This document shows, piece after piece, positions 16,059 through 24,500 of a stretch of DNA of 64,000 nucleotides. A model generated the notes under the pieces. The model saw only the letters and a list, made by a program, of their open reading frames with translations, made no database searches and was not told the DNA's origin. Within the stretch, counting starts at the first letter, position 1. Each line of letters opens with the position of its first letter. Position numbers and translations under genes: made by a program. Location: the NCBI RefSeq assembly GCF_900103785.1, contig NZ_FNHE01000015.1, positions 1-64,000 on the forward strand, in the 5' to 3' direction. This stretch comes from Geodermatophilus siccatus. GTDB lineage: Bacteria > Actinomycetota > Actinomycetes > Mycobacteriales > Geodermatophilaceae.

Positions 16059-17810
16059 GTGCCCCGGATCGCGGGGCACCGGCGCCGCCTCCCGGTGTCC
16101 GACACGCCTTCCACCAGCCGTCCCTGGCAGCAGGTCTCCGAGCACCAGCGGCAGGGGATGGCCTCCGACGTCGTCCTGGACCTGGCCTGGGGCCGGCTGG
16201 TCTTCGGGCAGACCTTCTCCAGCCTCGAGGGCATCGTGAAGGCGCTGCGCTCGGAGGAGAGCGGCCGGCGCGACATCTGCATCTACCCGCGCGACCCGCA
16301 CGTGATGGTCGGGATGGCGCCCGACGAGCTGTTCATCGACCCCAGCTACGTCTACCGGCTCGACCTGCACCGCTACCGGCCGCGAGCCGAGCTCATCCGC
16401 GACGTCTTCGTGCGCACGGTGACCGCGCTGGACGAGATGCGGCAGGTCAACGACATCTACGCGCGCAACGGCATGGTCACCGGGGACGCCGGCACCATGT
16501 GGGCCAACCACCGCACGCGGTGCTTCACCTACCTGGTGGCCGAGGACCGGCGGACCGGCCGGATCGTCGGCACGGTCACCGGCGTGGACCACGTGCTCGC
16601 CTTCGGCGACCCGGAGGGCGGCGCCAGCCTGTGGTGCCTGGCCGTCGACGCGCAGGACGCCCCGCCCGGCACCGGTGAGGCGCTGGTGCGGGTGCTGGCC
16701 GAGCGCTACGTCGGCCGCGGCCGCGCCTACCTCGACCTCTCGGTCATGCACGACAACACCGGGGCGATCGCGCTGTACCGCAAGCTCGGCTTCCACCGGG
16801 TGCCGGCGCTGTGCGTGAAGCGGAAGAACCCGATCAACACGCCGCTGTTCGCCGCCCGCCCGCCGGGGCTGGCCGAGCTCAACCCCTACGCGCGGCTCAT
16901 CGCCGAGGAGGCGCTCGAGCGCGGCATCCGCGTCGAGGTCAACGACGCCGAGTGGGGCGAGATGCGGCTGTCGCTGGGCGGGCGCACCGTGCTCACCCGG
17001 GAGTCGCTGTCGGAGTTCACCAGCGCGGTCGCGATGAGCCGCTGCGACGACAAGCGGGTCACCCGGCGGATCATGGAGCGGGCCGGCGTCCGCGTGCCCC
17101 GCGGTGCGACCGTCACCGAGGACGACCTGGCAGCCGCCCGCACCCTGCTGGCCGAGTGCGGCGAGGTCGTGGTCAAGCCCGCCCGCGGGGAGCAGGGGCG
17201 CGGCATCACCGTCGGCGTGCGCGAGGAGGCGGCGCTGGACCGGGCGGTGCGCCTGGCCCTGCAGTACTGCCCCGACGTGCTGGTCGAGGAGCTCGTCGAG
17301 GGCCAGGACCTGCGGGTGGTCGTCATCGACCACGAGGTGGTGGCCGCCGCGGTGCGCCGTCCCGCCGAGGTGGTCGGCGACGGCCGCTCCCCCGTCACCG
17401 AGCTGGTGCGCAGCACCAGCCGCCGGCGCGAGCGGGCCACCGACGGCGAGTCGAGCATCCCGCTCGACGACACGACCGCCGAGGTGGTCGCCGAGTCCGG
17501 GTACGCCATGGACGACGTCCCGCCGGTGGGCGAGCGCGTCCAGGTCCGGCGGACGGCGAACCTGCACACCGGCGGCACCATCGAGGACGTCACCGAGCGG
17601 CTGCACCCGGCGATCGCGCAGGCCGCCGTCCGGGCCAGCCGGGCGATCGGCATCCCGGTGACGGGGCTGGACTTCCTGGTGCCCGACGTCGAGGGCCCCG
17701 ACCACGTGTTCATCGAGGCCAACGAACGGCCGGGGCTGGCCAACCACGAGCCGCAGCCGACCGTGGAGCGCTTCGTCGACCTGCTCTTCCCCGAGACCCG
17801 CCGGCGCTGA
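16059..17810 (+). CDS. ngg: N-acetylglutaminylglutamine synthetase (GNAT + ATP-grasp)
   Basis: Builds N-acetylglutaminylglutamine, the precursor of NAGGN. 583 residues from GTG 16059, directly after asnO; a second GTG at 16095 is an equally weak alternative. The N-terminal part (WQQVSEHQRQ onward) leads into a GNAT acetyltransferase domain (about 140-265), with the ASLWCLAVDAQDAPPGTGEA segment and YLDLSVMHDNTGAIALYRKL. A C-terminal ATP-grasp domain (about 330-580) follows, with VVVKPARGEQGRGITVG, VLVEELVEGQDLRVVVID and FIEANERPGL. This fusion is diagnostic of the NAGGN synthetase family. The M42-like peptidase usually linked to the pathway is not in the window. Followed by a terminator-like repeat. 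Confidence 0.88.
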   Translation: MPRIAGHRRRLPVSDTPSTSRPWQQVSEHQRQGMASDVVLDLAWGRLVFGQTFSSLEGIVKALRSEESGRRDICIYPRDPHVMVGMAPDELFIDPSYVYRLDLHRYRPRAELIRDVFVRTVTALDEMRQVNDIYARNGMVTGDAGTMWANHRTRCFTYLVAEDRRTGRIVGTVTGVDHVLAFGDPEGGASLWCLAVDAQDAPPGTGEALVRVLAERYVGRGRAYLDLSVMHDNTGAIALYRKLGFHRVPALCVKRKNPINTPLFAARPPGLAELNPYARLIAEEALERGIRVEVNDAEWGEMRLSLGGRTVLTRESLSEFTSAVAMSRCDDKRVTRRIMERAGVRVPRGATVTEDDLAAARTLLAECGEVVVKPARGEQGRGITVGVREEAALDRAVRLALQYCPDVLVEELVEGQDLRVVVIDHEVVAAAVRRPAEVVGDGRSPVTELVRSTSRRRERATDGESSIPLDDTTAEVVAESGYAMDDVPPVGERVQVRRTANLHTGGTIEDVTERLHPAIAQAAVRASRAIGIPVTGLDFLVPDVEGPDHVFIEANERPGLANHEPQPTVERFVDLLFPETRRR

Positions 17811-17868
17811 AGCAGGACCTCCCTGACCCCACCGCTCGCAGGCTCGCGGCGGGACCCAGGACGGGGCC
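17811..17868 (+). terminator. Terminator-like intergenic repeat after the NAGGN operon
   Basis: Begins right after the stop codon with AGCAGGACC and contains CTCGCAGGCTC in the loop, followed by GCGGCGGG and GGGGCC. The CCCACCGC and GCGGCGGG arms pair with one mismatch. The same blocks in the same order occur after cheW at 32588-32643, so this is a repeated element and not just a local hairpin. Confidence 0.55.
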
Positions 17869-17875
17869 AACCCCG

Positions 17876-18163
17876 TCACCGGGTGAAGATGGCGAGCAGG
17901 TCGTCGACCTCGCGGTGGGCCGTGCTCGGGTGCCGGAACGGCCGGTGCGGCTGCACCTCGTAGTGGGTGCGGCGGCCCCGGCGGCTGCGGGTGACGTAGT
18001 TCGCCTCCTCGAGGTCGCGCAGGATGGCCAGGACGGCGCGGGGGGTGATGCCGATCCGTGCGGCGATCTCCTCGACGCGTGCGTCCGGATCGGCGGCCAC
18101 CGCGAGCAGCACGTGGCCGTGGTTGGTGAGGAACGTCCACGACGGGCGCGGGTCGTCGGTCAC
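17876..18163 (-). CDS. Small winged-helix transcription regulator
   Basis: 95 residues from GTG 18163, which has a good GAGGAG 5 nt upstream; an in-frame GTG at 18208 lacks one. The core WTFLTNHGHVLLAVAADPDA, VEEIAARIGITPRAVLAIL and DLEEANYVTRSRRGRRTHYE is a classic ArsR/MarR-like winged helix, with the recognition helix in GITPRAVLAILRDL and a basic wing. The tail FRHPSTAHREVDDLLAIF may form a dimer helix. No metal-binding Cys cluster is visible, so it is not a typical ArsR metal sensor. It is divergent from the terC riboswitch leader. Target unknown. Confidence 0.75.
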   Translation of the reverse strand: MTDDPRPSWTFLTNHGHVLLAVAADPDARVEEIAARIGITPRAVLAILRDLEEANYVTRSRRGRRTHYEVQPHRPFRHPSTAHREVDDLLAIFTR

Positions 18164-18216
18164 GGGTCTCCTCGGCGGGTTGGCACGGACGGCTGAAGTC
18201 TGCTTCACTAGTCCAC

Positions 18217-18335
18217 GGAGGGGAGTATCCCCGCAGCGCTCCGTCGCCAGTACGTCCCCACCTCGAGGGGTCCGGCGGAGCGAGCCCGTGACGGGGCTGG
18301 GAGAGACCTCCGGTCGGTCCCGATCGGAGGAGGTC
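18217..18335 (+). promoter_or_regulatory. Manganese riboswitch (yybP-ykoY class) controlling the TerC gene
   Basis: Two conserved loops of the yybP-ykoY aptamer are present: GGGGAGTA (18220-18227) and GTCGCCAGTACG (18243-18254), which parallels GTCGTCAATTCG of the Lactococcus aptamer. P1 pairs GGAGG at 18217 with CCTCC at 18307-18311, just after the conserved GAGACC. The arm CGCTCCG/CGGAGCG supports the second leg. CCTCCGGTC (18307-18315) can instead pair with GATCGGAGG (18322-18330), which contains the terC ribosome binding site. Mn2+ would stabilise P1, free that site and turn translation on. The class is established as a Mn2+ sensor upstream of exporters; the switching model here is inference. 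Confidence 0.82.
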
Positions 18336-18339
18336 CCCC

Positions 18340-19383
18340 GTGGACGTCTCGCTGTCCCTCTGGCTGGCCGTGCTCGGCCTGATCGTCGGCATGCTGGCGG
18401 TCGACCTGTTCGCCCACCGCCGCGCGCACGTGATCGGCGTGCGCGAGGCGGCGGCCTGGTCGGCGGTGTGGGTGGCCATCGGCGTCGGCTTCGGCGCCTG
18501 GGTGTGGTGGGCGTACGGCGCCGAGCTCGGCCAGCAGTACTTCGCCGGCTACCTGATCGAGAAGTCGCTGGCCGTGGACAACGTCTTCGTGTGGGCGATC
18601 GTCTTCACGTTCTTCGCCGTGCCGCGGGAGTACCAGCACCGCGTGCTCTTCCTCGGCGTGCTCGGCGCACTCGTGCTGCGCGGCCTGTTCATCGCCGGCG
18701 GCGCGGCGCTCATCGCGAGCTTCGGGTGGGTGCTCTACCTGTTCGCGGCGTTCCTGCTGGTCACCGGCTGGCGGATGCTGCGGCAGCGCGACGAGCACGT
18801 CGACCCTGCCCGGTCGCGGACGCTGCGGCTGTTCCGCCGGTTCGTGCCGATGACCGACGCCTTCCACGGGCAGCGCTTCCTCATCCGGCGGGACGGCGTC
18901 CTGCTGGCCACTCCCCTGCTGGCCGTGCTGGTCCTGGTCGAGGTCACCGACGTCGTCTTCGCCGTCGACTCGATCCCGGCCATCTTCGCGGTCACCGACG
19001 AGCCGTTCCTCGTCTTCACCGCCAACGCCTTCGCCATCCTGGGCCTGCGGGCGATGTACTTCCTGCTCGCCGACCTGGTCCACCGCTTCGTGTACCTCAA
19101 GACCGGGCTGGCGCTGGTGCTGATGTGGGTCGGCGTCAAGATGCTGCTCAAGATCGACGTCTACTACATCCCCACGACGGTCAGCCTGGCGGTCATCGCC
19201 ACGATCCTCGGCGTCTCGATCTGGCTGAGCCTGCGGGCCACCCGCGGCCAGGGCCGCCGGGCCCTGCAGGCGCCGACCACTCCCCCGTTCCGAGTGGCGA
19301 CCCAGGAAGAGCTGGCGGCGCTCGAGCCGGTGCGGCGCCGCCGACGCGGCACCATCGACGGGCCGGTGCGGCCGGCCTCCTGA
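18340..19383 (+). CDS. TerC family membrane protein, probable metal (Mn) exporter
   Basis: Inner-membrane protein of the TerC/Alx family. Members export Mn2+ or protect against tellurite and metal stress, and also help metallate exported proteins. 347 residues from GTG 18340, with GGAGGAGGT 5 nt upstream inside a Mn riboswitch. About eight to nine hydrophobic helices. Family motifs are FAGYLIEKSLAVDNVFVWAI (near residue 67), with conserved acidic residues in the membrane, and EVTDVVFAVDSIPAIFAVT (near residue 203). The C-terminal 45 residues are a basic cytosolic tail. The riboswitch makes Mn export the favoured role. Confidence 0.9.
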   Translation: MDVSLSLWLAVLGLIVGMLAVDLFAHRRAHVIGVREAAAWSAVWVAIGVGFGAWVWWAYGAELGQQYFAGYLIEKSLAVDNVFVWAIVFTFFAVPREYQHRVLFLGVLGALVLRGLFIAGGAALIASFGWVLYLFAAFLLVTGWRMLRQRDEHVDPARSRTLRLFRRFVPMTDAFHGQRFLIRRDGVLLATPLLAVLVLVEVTDVVFAVDSIPAIFAVTDEPFLVFTANAFAILGLRAMYFLLADLVHRFVYLKTGLALVLMWVGVKMLLKIDVYYIPTTVSLAVIATILGVSIWLSLRATRGQGRRALQAPTTPPFRVATQEELAALEPVRRRRRGTIDGPVRPAS

Positions 19384-19390
19384 CGCCCGA

Positions 19391-19458
19391 CGATCATGGA
19401 ACTGCGGTGGCGACGCACCGGACGGATGCGGTGTGTCGCCGTCGGCACGTCATGATCG
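19391..19458. repeat. Nested inverted repeats between terC and crcB
   Basis: Outer arms CGATCATG (19391-19398) and CATGATCG (19451-19458) are a perfect 8-bp match. Inner arms GGCGACGCACC (19409-19419) and GGTGTGTCGCC (19430-19440) pair over 11 bp with one G-T. The structure begins 7 bases after the terC stop and ends 26 bases before the crcB start. It could be the terC terminator or a structured leader for the fluoride channel genes. It does not clearly match the crcB fluoride aptamer. Confidence 0.55.
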
Positions 19459-19483
19459 CCGTGGACGACGGGAGGACGGGACG

Positions 19484-19861
19484 GTGGCGTACCTGCTCGC
19501 GGCGCTCGGTGGCGCGCTCGGCGCGCTGGCCCGCTGGGGCGTGGCGACGGCGCTGCCGCACTCCCCCGCCGGGTGGCCGTGGGCCACGCTGCTGGTCAAC
19601 CTCACCGGCTGCCTGGTGTTCGGCGCGCTGACCGCCGTCCTCACCGCCCGCTCCCCCGAGCCGCCGTGGGCGCGGCCGTTCCTCGCCGTCGGCGTGCTCG
19701 GCGGCTACACGACCTACTCCGCGTTCGCGGTCGAGACGGTGCGGCTGGCCGAGGCCGGCGAGCTCCTCCTGGCCGCCGGCTACGTGCTCGTCTCCGTCGT
19801 CGGCGGCGTGCTCGCCGTGGCCGGCGGCGCCCTGGCGGTGCGGGCCGCCCGCGTCCGGTGA
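19484..19861 (+). CDS. crcB: Fluoride channel CrcB/Fluc, first subunit
   Basis: Small four-helix membrane protein that lets fluoride leave the cell. 125 residues from GTG 19484 ([10 protein letters not shown]), preceded by GGGAGGACGG; the longer upstream frame has no hydrophobic start. Family landmarks: [11 protein letters not shown] at the N-terminus, [12 protein letters not shown] in helix 2 with the conserved pore Asn, and [16 protein letters not shown], the break in helix 3 that forms the central Na+/F- site. Two adjacent crcB genes usually give a heterodimeric channel. GTGA overlap with the second gene. Confidence 0.9.
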   Translation: MAYLLAALGGALGALARWGVATALPHSPAGWPWATLLVNLTGCLVFGALTAVLTARSPEPPWARPFLAVGVLGGYTTYSAFAVETVRLAEAGELLLAAGYVLVSVVGGVLAVAGGALAVRAARVR

Positions 19862-20211
19862 CGCCGCTGCTCGTGGTGGCCGGTGCGCTGGTCGGCGCCC
19901 CGCTGCGGCTGCTGGCCACCCGGCTGGCGGCCCGCAACGGAGGCGAGCCGGCCCGCGGCACGCTGACCGTGAACGTCGTGGGCAGCGCCCTGCTGGGTCT
20001 GGTGCTGGGCGCCGCCGCGACCCCCCCGGCGGTGGTCGCCCTGGTGGGTACCGGCTTCTGCGGCACGCTGACCACCTTCTCGACGTTCGGCGCCGACGTG
20101 CTGCGGATGGTCGAGCAGCGACGACTCGTCCGTGGCCTGACCCACGTGCTCGCCACCCTCGTCCTGGGGATGGGGGCCGCCGCGCTGGGGTACGTCGTAG
20201 CCCCTGGGTGA
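19858..20211 (+). CDS. crcB: Fluoride channel CrcB/Fluc, second subunit
   Basis: Partner subunit of the preceding protein. 117 residues from GTG 19858, overlapping the upstream stop by 4 bases. Landmarks are [28 protein letters not shown] with the pore Asn, and [20 protein letters not shown], the helix-3 break with the Phe-box. Dual-topology paralog pairs of this kind assemble antiparallel. It ends 48 bases before the otsA start used here, so co-transcription with otsA is possible. Confidence 0.9.
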   Translation: MTPLLVVAGALVGAPLRLLATRLAARNGGEPARGTLTVNVVGSALLGLVLGAAATPPAVVALVGTGFCGTLTTFSTFGADVLRMVEQRRLVRGLTHVLATLVLGMGAAALGYVVAPG

Positions 20212-20258
20212 GCCTGGCGCTGCCGGTTCCGGCTGCGCTCAGTAGGGTCGGGGGCGGT

Positions 20259-21674
20259 ATGGCTGGGACAGCAGCAGGAGACGAGAAGGCGGACAGCCCG
20301 GTCGTCGTGGTGGCCAACCGGCTGCCGGTCGACCAGGTCACCGACCCTGACGGCAGCACCCGCTGGCAGCGCAGTCCCGGCGGCCTGGTGACCGCGCTGG
20401 AGCCCTTCGTGGCCGGCCGCGGCGGCGCCTGGGTCGGCTGGTCGGGGTCGGCCGGCGAGGCCCCCGAGCCCTTCGAGTCCGGCGGGATGTCGCTGATCCC
20501 CGTGCCGCTCTCCGAGGAGGAGGTCGACCGGTACTACGAGGGCATGTCCAACGCCTCGTTGTGGCCGCTGTACCACGACGTGGTCGAGAAGCCCGAGTAC
20601 CACCGGACGTGGTGGGACACCTACGTCCAGGTCAACAAGCGCTTCACCGAGCGTGCCGCCGAGGTGGCCGCCCCGGGCGCGATCGTGTGGGTGCACGACT
20701 ACCAGCTGCAGCTGGTGCCGGCCATGCTGCGCCAGCAGCGCCCGGACCTCACCATCGGCTTCTTCCTGCACATCCCGTTCCCGCCCTACGAGCTGTTCAC
20801 CCAGCTGCCGTGGCGGTCGGCCGTCGTCGAGGGCCTGCTCGGCGCCGACCTGGTCGGGTTCCAGCGGCCCGCCGCGGCGGCCAACTTCGTGCAACTGGCC
20901 CGCCGGCTGCACGACCTGCCGGCCCGCGGCACGACGATCGAGTACGACGGCCGCACGGTCACCGCGCGCGCCTTCCCGATCTCCATCGACGTCAAGGCGT
21001 TCGAGGAGCTGGCGAGCCGGCCGGACGTGGTCAAGCGGGCCGAGGAGATCCGCGCCGAGCTGGGCAACCCGCGGAAGATCATCCTGGGCGTGGACCGGCT
21101 GGACTACACCAAGGGCATCACCGTCCGGCTCAACGCCTTCCAGGAGCTGCTGGAGGACGGCGTCGTCGAGGTCCCCGACACGGTGATGGTGCAGGTCGCC
21201 ACGCCCAGCCGGGAGCGCGTCGAGCACTACGTGCACATGCGCGAGACGATCGAGCAGCAGGTCGGCCACATCAACGGCGTCTTCGGCACCCTCGGCGGGC
21301 CCGCCGTCCACTACATCAACCAGTCGGTGCCCCGCGAGGAGCTGGCCGCGCTCTACCGGGCCGCCGACGTCATGCTCGTGACGCCGTACCGCGACGGCAT
21401 GAACCTCGTGGCCAAGGAGTACGTCGCGGCCCGCAGCGACCTCGGCGGCACCCTGGTGCTCTCCGAGTTCGCCGGCGCCGCCGCCGAGCTCAAGCAGGCG
21501 TTCCTGGTCAACCCGCACGACATCGCCGGGGTCAAGAACCAGCTGCTGCGGGCCCTGCGCATCGAGCCGGCCGAGGCGGCCAAGCGGATGCGCGCGATGC
21601 GCCGCCACCTGGCCCGCAACGACCTCGAGCACTGGGCCAACTCCTTCTTCGACGCGCTGCAGGCGAAGGCGTGA
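20259..21674 (+). CDS. otsA: Trehalose-6-phosphate synthase
   Basis: GT20 glycosyltransferase making trehalose-6-phosphate from UDP- or GDP-glucose and glucose-6-phosphate, in the cytosol. 471 residues from ATG 20259; a GTG at 20208 overlaps the crcB stop and would add 17 residues. Motifs: [12 protein letters not shown] with the N-terminal donor loop, [41 protein letters not shown], and [20 protein letters not shown] with the catalytic acidic region. All match GT20 enzymes of this length. It overlaps otsB by 4 bases. Trehalose protects against drying and salt, complementing NAGGN encoded nearby. Confidence 0.93.
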   Translation: MAGTAAGDEKADSPVVVVANRLPVDQVTDPDGSTRWQRSPGGLVTALEPFVAGRGGAWVGWSGSAGEAPEPFESGGMSLIPVPLSEEEVDRYYEGMSNASLWPLYHDVVEKPEYHRTWWDTYVQVNKRFTERAAEVAAPGAIVWVHDYQLQLVPAMLRQQRPDLTIGFFLHIPFPPYELFTQLPWRSAVVEGLLGADLVGFQRPAAAANFVQLARRLHDLPARGTTIEYDGRTVTARAFPISIDVKAFEELASRPDVVKRAEEIRAELGNPRKIILGVDRLDYTKGITVRLNAFQELLEDGVVEVPDTVMVQVATPSRERVEHYVHMRETIEQQVGHINGVFGTLGGPAVHYINQSVPREELAALYRAADVMLVTPYRDGMNLVAKEYVAARSDLGGTLVLSEFAGAAAELKQAFLVNPHDIAGVKNQLLRALRIEPAEAAKRMRAMRRHLARNDLEHWANSFFDALQAKA

Positions 21675-22435
21675 GCGGGCCGGCGGCGGCCACCGGCGCG
21701 CTGCCGGCCGACCTCGCCGAGGCGCTGGCGGACGTCGCCGGACGGCGCCCGCTGTTGGTGGCCAGCGACTACGACGGCGTCCTCGCGCCCCTGGTGGGCG
21801 ACCCCTCGGCCGCCGTCCCGGTGCCGGGGGCCGCCGGAGCGCTGGCGCGGCTGGTCGCTGCTGACGGCGTCACGGTGGCACTGGTCAGCGGCCGCGGTGT
21901 GGCCGACCTGCGGGCGGTGAGCGGCTTCGAGGGCCCCTACCGCTGGATCGGCAGCCACGGGGCCGAGTACGACGGCCCGCTGACCGGGGAGCTCGCCGCC
22001 CGCCGCGACGCGCTCGCCGAGCGGCTGGCCCCGCTCGTCGCCGCGGTGCCCGGTGCCCGACTGGAGGTCAAGCCGGCCAGCGTGGCGGTGCACGTGCGGC
22101 AGGTGACCGACCGCGTCGCGGCGGCCGGGCTGCTGGAGCAGGCCCACGCCGTGGCCGATCCGTCACTGACGTTGAAGCCGGGCAAGGAGGTGCTCGAGCT
22201 CGCGGTCACCGACGCCGACAAGGGCACCGCGCTGCTGCGGCTCCGCGACGACCTCGGTGCCGTCGCGACGGTCTACCTCGGCGACGACCGCACCGACGAG
22301 GACGCCTTCCGCGTCCTCCCCCCCGGCGACCTCACCGTCAAGGTCGGCGAGGGCGAGACCGCGGCCCGCCACCGGGTCCCCGACCCGGCCGCCGTCGTCC
22401 TCCTGCTCGAGACGCTCGCCGACGCCCTGGACTGA
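21671..22435 (+). CDS. otsB: Trehalose-6-phosphate phosphatase
   Basis: HAD-family phosphatase completing trehalose synthesis. 254 residues from GTG 21671, GTGA-coupled to otsA. HAD motif I is [10 protein letters not shown] (Asp nucleophile and acid/base two residues on; the usual Thr is Val here), motif [10 protein letters not shown], motif III Lys in [10 protein letters not shown], motif [14 protein letters not shown]. The cap region between motifs II and III holds the trehalose-binding residues (WIGSHGAEY). Normal family length. Confidence 0.92.
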   Translation: MSGPAAATGALPADLAEALADVAGRRPLLVASDYDGVLAPLVGDPSAAVPVPGAAGALARLVAADGVTVALVSGRGVADLRAVSGFEGPYRWIGSHGAEYDGPLTGELAARRDALAERLAPLVAAVPGARLEVKPASVAVHVRQVTDRVAAAGLLEQAHAVADPSLTLKPGKEVLELAVTDADKGTALLRLRDDLGAVATVYLGDDRTDEDAFRVLPPGDLTVKVGEGETAARHRVPDPAAVVLLLETLADALD

Positions 22436-22467
22436 CGTCCTCCCGGTGTGCGGGAATGGCGCCGGGA

Positions 22468-22475
22468 TGTCGACA
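22468..22475. promoter_or_regulatory. TGTCGACA site upstream of chemoreceptor 1
   Basis: Palindrome TGTCGACA 140 bases before the receptor start. It is preceded by GGAATGGCGCCGG, similar to the flank of the 24317 copy, and followed 49 bases later by GACACGCTCCG. Confidence 0.45.
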
Positions 22476-22615
22476 AAGCGGTCGGTGGAATGCGGTCGCC
22501 GGCAATTCTCCGACGCCGTTCTCCGACACGCTCCGGAGTGGCGCGACACGATGGCGGAACGGCCCACCATTGCGACGCAAGCCGCAGTGGCGTCGCCCTC
22601 CCCTCTGGAGCCCTC

Positions 22616-24229
22616 ATGTCCGTCGTCCGCACTCCCCTCCCCTCCGGGCGCTCCGGAGGCTGGTTCGCCGACCGCCCCATCGGCGTGAAGATCGGGGCCG
22701 CGGTTGCCCTCCTGGCCGCCGTGGCAGTGGGGATGACCATCCTCGCCGTGTCTCGGATCGGTGCTCTCGAGGCCGGTGCGTCGAGGATCAACGACAACGT
22801 CGTCACCCTCGCCGACCTGGCCAACATCCAGCGGTCGTGGCAGGGCGACCGCTCGCGCTACAACTCCTACGGTCTGGTCGACGCGCAGACCCGCGTCGAG
22901 CTGCGGACCGAACTCGCGGAGCGCCGCACGAAGATCGACGACCAGCTCGACGCCTACGCCGAGGTCACCGTCAACCGGGAGGCGTTCGAGACCTTCCGCG
23001 GGTACGTCGAGGACTACTACGCCATCGCCGACGGGCAGCTGGTCCCGGCAGCCGACCGTGGTGACCTCGCGACCACGGGGCAGGTCATCGCCGGGCCGCT
23101 CCAGGACGCCTCCGACGTCATCATGGACGAGTACCAGGCCATGCAGGACCGCCGCGTCGCCGCCGGTCAGACCGACACGGACGACGCGACGGAGACCGCC
23201 CGGTCGGCGATCGCGACCCTGTGGATCTCCCTCACCGTCGGCATCCTGCTGGCCGGTGCGCTGACCCTCCTCGTCGTCCGCCGGCTCATCGGCACCGTCC
23301 GCTCGGTGCAGACGTCGGTGGAGGCGCTGGCGGCGGGTGACCTGACCGTGCGCGCCGAGGTGCGCAGCCAGGACGAGCTGGGCCGGATGTCGGCGGCCCT
23401 CGGCACCGCCCAGGAGAGCCTGCGGGAGGTCCTCACCGCGGTGGCGTCGTCTGCGGACGCGGTGGCTGCCTCGTCGGAGGAGCTGAGCGCCAGCTCGGCG
23501 CAGATCTCGGCGTCGGCGGAGGAGACCTCGGCGCAGTCCGGTGTGGTGGCCGGCGCGGCGGAGGAGGTCAGCCGCAACGTGCAGACGGTGGCCGCCGGTG
23601 CGGAGCAGATGGGGGCCTCGATCCGGGAGATCGCCACGAACGCCGCGGAGGCCTCCGACGTGGCGGCGCGGGCGGTCACGGCGGCGGAGACCACCACCGC
23701 CACGGTGGCCAAGCTGGGGGAGTCCTCGGCGGAGATCGGCAACGTGGTGAAGGTGATCACCTCGATCGCCGAGCAGACCAACCTGCTGGCGCTGAACGCC
23801 ACCATCGAGGCCGCCCGGGCCGGGGAGGCGGGCAAGGGCTTCGCGGTGGTGGCCAACGAGGTCAAGGAGCTGGCCCAGGAGACGGCCAAGGCGACCGAGG
23901 ACATCGCCCGACGGGTGGAGGCCATCCAGAAGGACACCGGCGCCGCGGTCGGGGCGATCGGGGAGATCTCGCACATCGTCGCCCAGATCAGCGACCGGCA
24001 GACCACCATCGCCAGCGCGGTGGAGGAGCAGACCGCCACGACGACGGAGATGTCCCGCTCGGTCGCCGAGGCCGCCGGCGGCTCGGGGCAGATCGCCGAG
24101 AACATCACCGGGGTGTCGGCCGCGGCCGACAGCACCACCCAGGCGCTCACGCAGACGCGTGCGGCGGTGGACGAGCTGTCCCGCATGGCCGCCGACCTCC
24201 GCACCAGCGTCGCCCGCTTCACCTACTGA
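22616..24229 (+). CDS. Methyl-accepting chemotaxis protein 1
   Basis: Membrane chemoreceptor controlling CheA through CheW. 537 residues from ATG 22616, with TGGAG upstream. Layout: [11 protein letters not shown] then TM1 (about 26-46), an extracytoplasmic four-helix sensor (about 47-200, including [20 protein letters not shown]), TM2 (about 201-222), HAMP (about 223-275) and a coiled-coil signalling domain (about 280-530). The hairpin tip contains [20 protein letters not shown], where CheA and CheW dock. It ends VARFTY without an NWETF-type tether. The ligand cannot be read. The signalling half is almost identical to the next three receptors, while the sensor is not. Own terminator downstream. 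Confidence 0.92.
   Translation: MSVVRTPLPSGRSGGWFADRPIGVKIGAAVALLAAVAVGMTILAVSRIGALEAGASRINDNVVTLADLANIQRSWQGDRSRYNSYGLVDAQTRVELRTELAERRTKIDDQLDAYAEVTVNREAFETFRGYVEDYYAIADGQLVPAADRGDLATTGQVIAGPLQDASDVIMDEYQAMQDRRVAAGQTDTDDATETARSAIATLWISLTVGILLAGALTLLVVRRLIGTVRSVQTSVEALAAGDLTVRAEVRSQDELGRMSAALGTAQESLREVLTAVASSADAVAASSEELSASSAQISASAEETSAQSGVVAGAAEEVSRNVQTVAAGAEQMGASIREIATNAAEASDVAARAVTAAETTTATVAKLGESSAEIGNVVKVITSIAEQTNLLALNATIEAARAGEAGKGFAVVANEVKELAQETAKATEDIARRVEAIQKDTGAAVGAIGEISHIVAQISDRQTTIASAVEEQTATTTEMSRSVAEAAGGSGQIAENITGVSAAADSTTQALTQTRAAVDELSRMAADLRTSVARFTY
23732..23829 (+). repeat. 98-bp block identical in all four chemoreceptor genes (copy 1)
   Basis: Starts GAGATCGGCAACGTGGTGAA and encodes the signalling hairpin tip. 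Identical copies are at 25635-25732, 27287-27384 and 29178-29275. It lies within a longer, nearly identical region of roughly 780 bases in each gene. Confidence 0.85.
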
Positions 24230-24240
24230 CACGCACGCCC

Positions 24241-24280
24241 GAGAGGGGGCGGTGACCGGTTCCGGTCGCCGCCCCCTCTC
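24241..24280 (+). terminator. Terminator after chemoreceptor 1
   Basis: GAGAGGGGGCGG (24241-24252) pairs with CCGCCCCCTCTC (24269-24280). The inner TGACCGG/CCGGTCG lengthens the stem to about 19 bp around a TT loop. Confidence 0.85.
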
Positions 24281-24316
24281 CGTCGTCCGTTGTTCTCGGA
24301 ATGGTCCCGGCGGATT

Positions 24317-24324
24317 TGTCGACA
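24317..24324. promoter_or_regulatory. TGTCGACA site upstream of chemoreceptor 2
   Basis: Palindrome 176 bases before the receptor 2 start. It is preceded by GGAATGGTCCCGG. ACTTT follows at about 20 bases and GACACG at 41 bases, the same distance as in the 27870 copy. Confidence 0.45.
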
Positions 24325-24500
24325 TCGGAAGGAGTGGTGGCCGCACTTTCTCCTCGATGAGCTGGGACACGCTCCGAGGAATGTGATCCCCCGCTCGGGG
24401 TCCCTCTAATTTGTCCGACACCACCGCGATCCGGTCCGCGGCGGACAGGGGCGCACGAGCCCCCATTCGGCACCGGTGACGAGAACGGAACGGCATCGAG

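Noticed and set aside
19391..19483. crcB fluoride riboswitch
   Set aside because: Gene context is right, but the conserved aptamer sequence blocks and pseudoknot could not be found. Recorded as an inverted-repeat structure instead.
22436..22615. FliA/sigma-28 promoter upstream of chemoreceptor 1
   Set aside because: No pair resembling TAAA and GCCGATAA at the right spacing was found. The shared TGTCGACA was noted instead.
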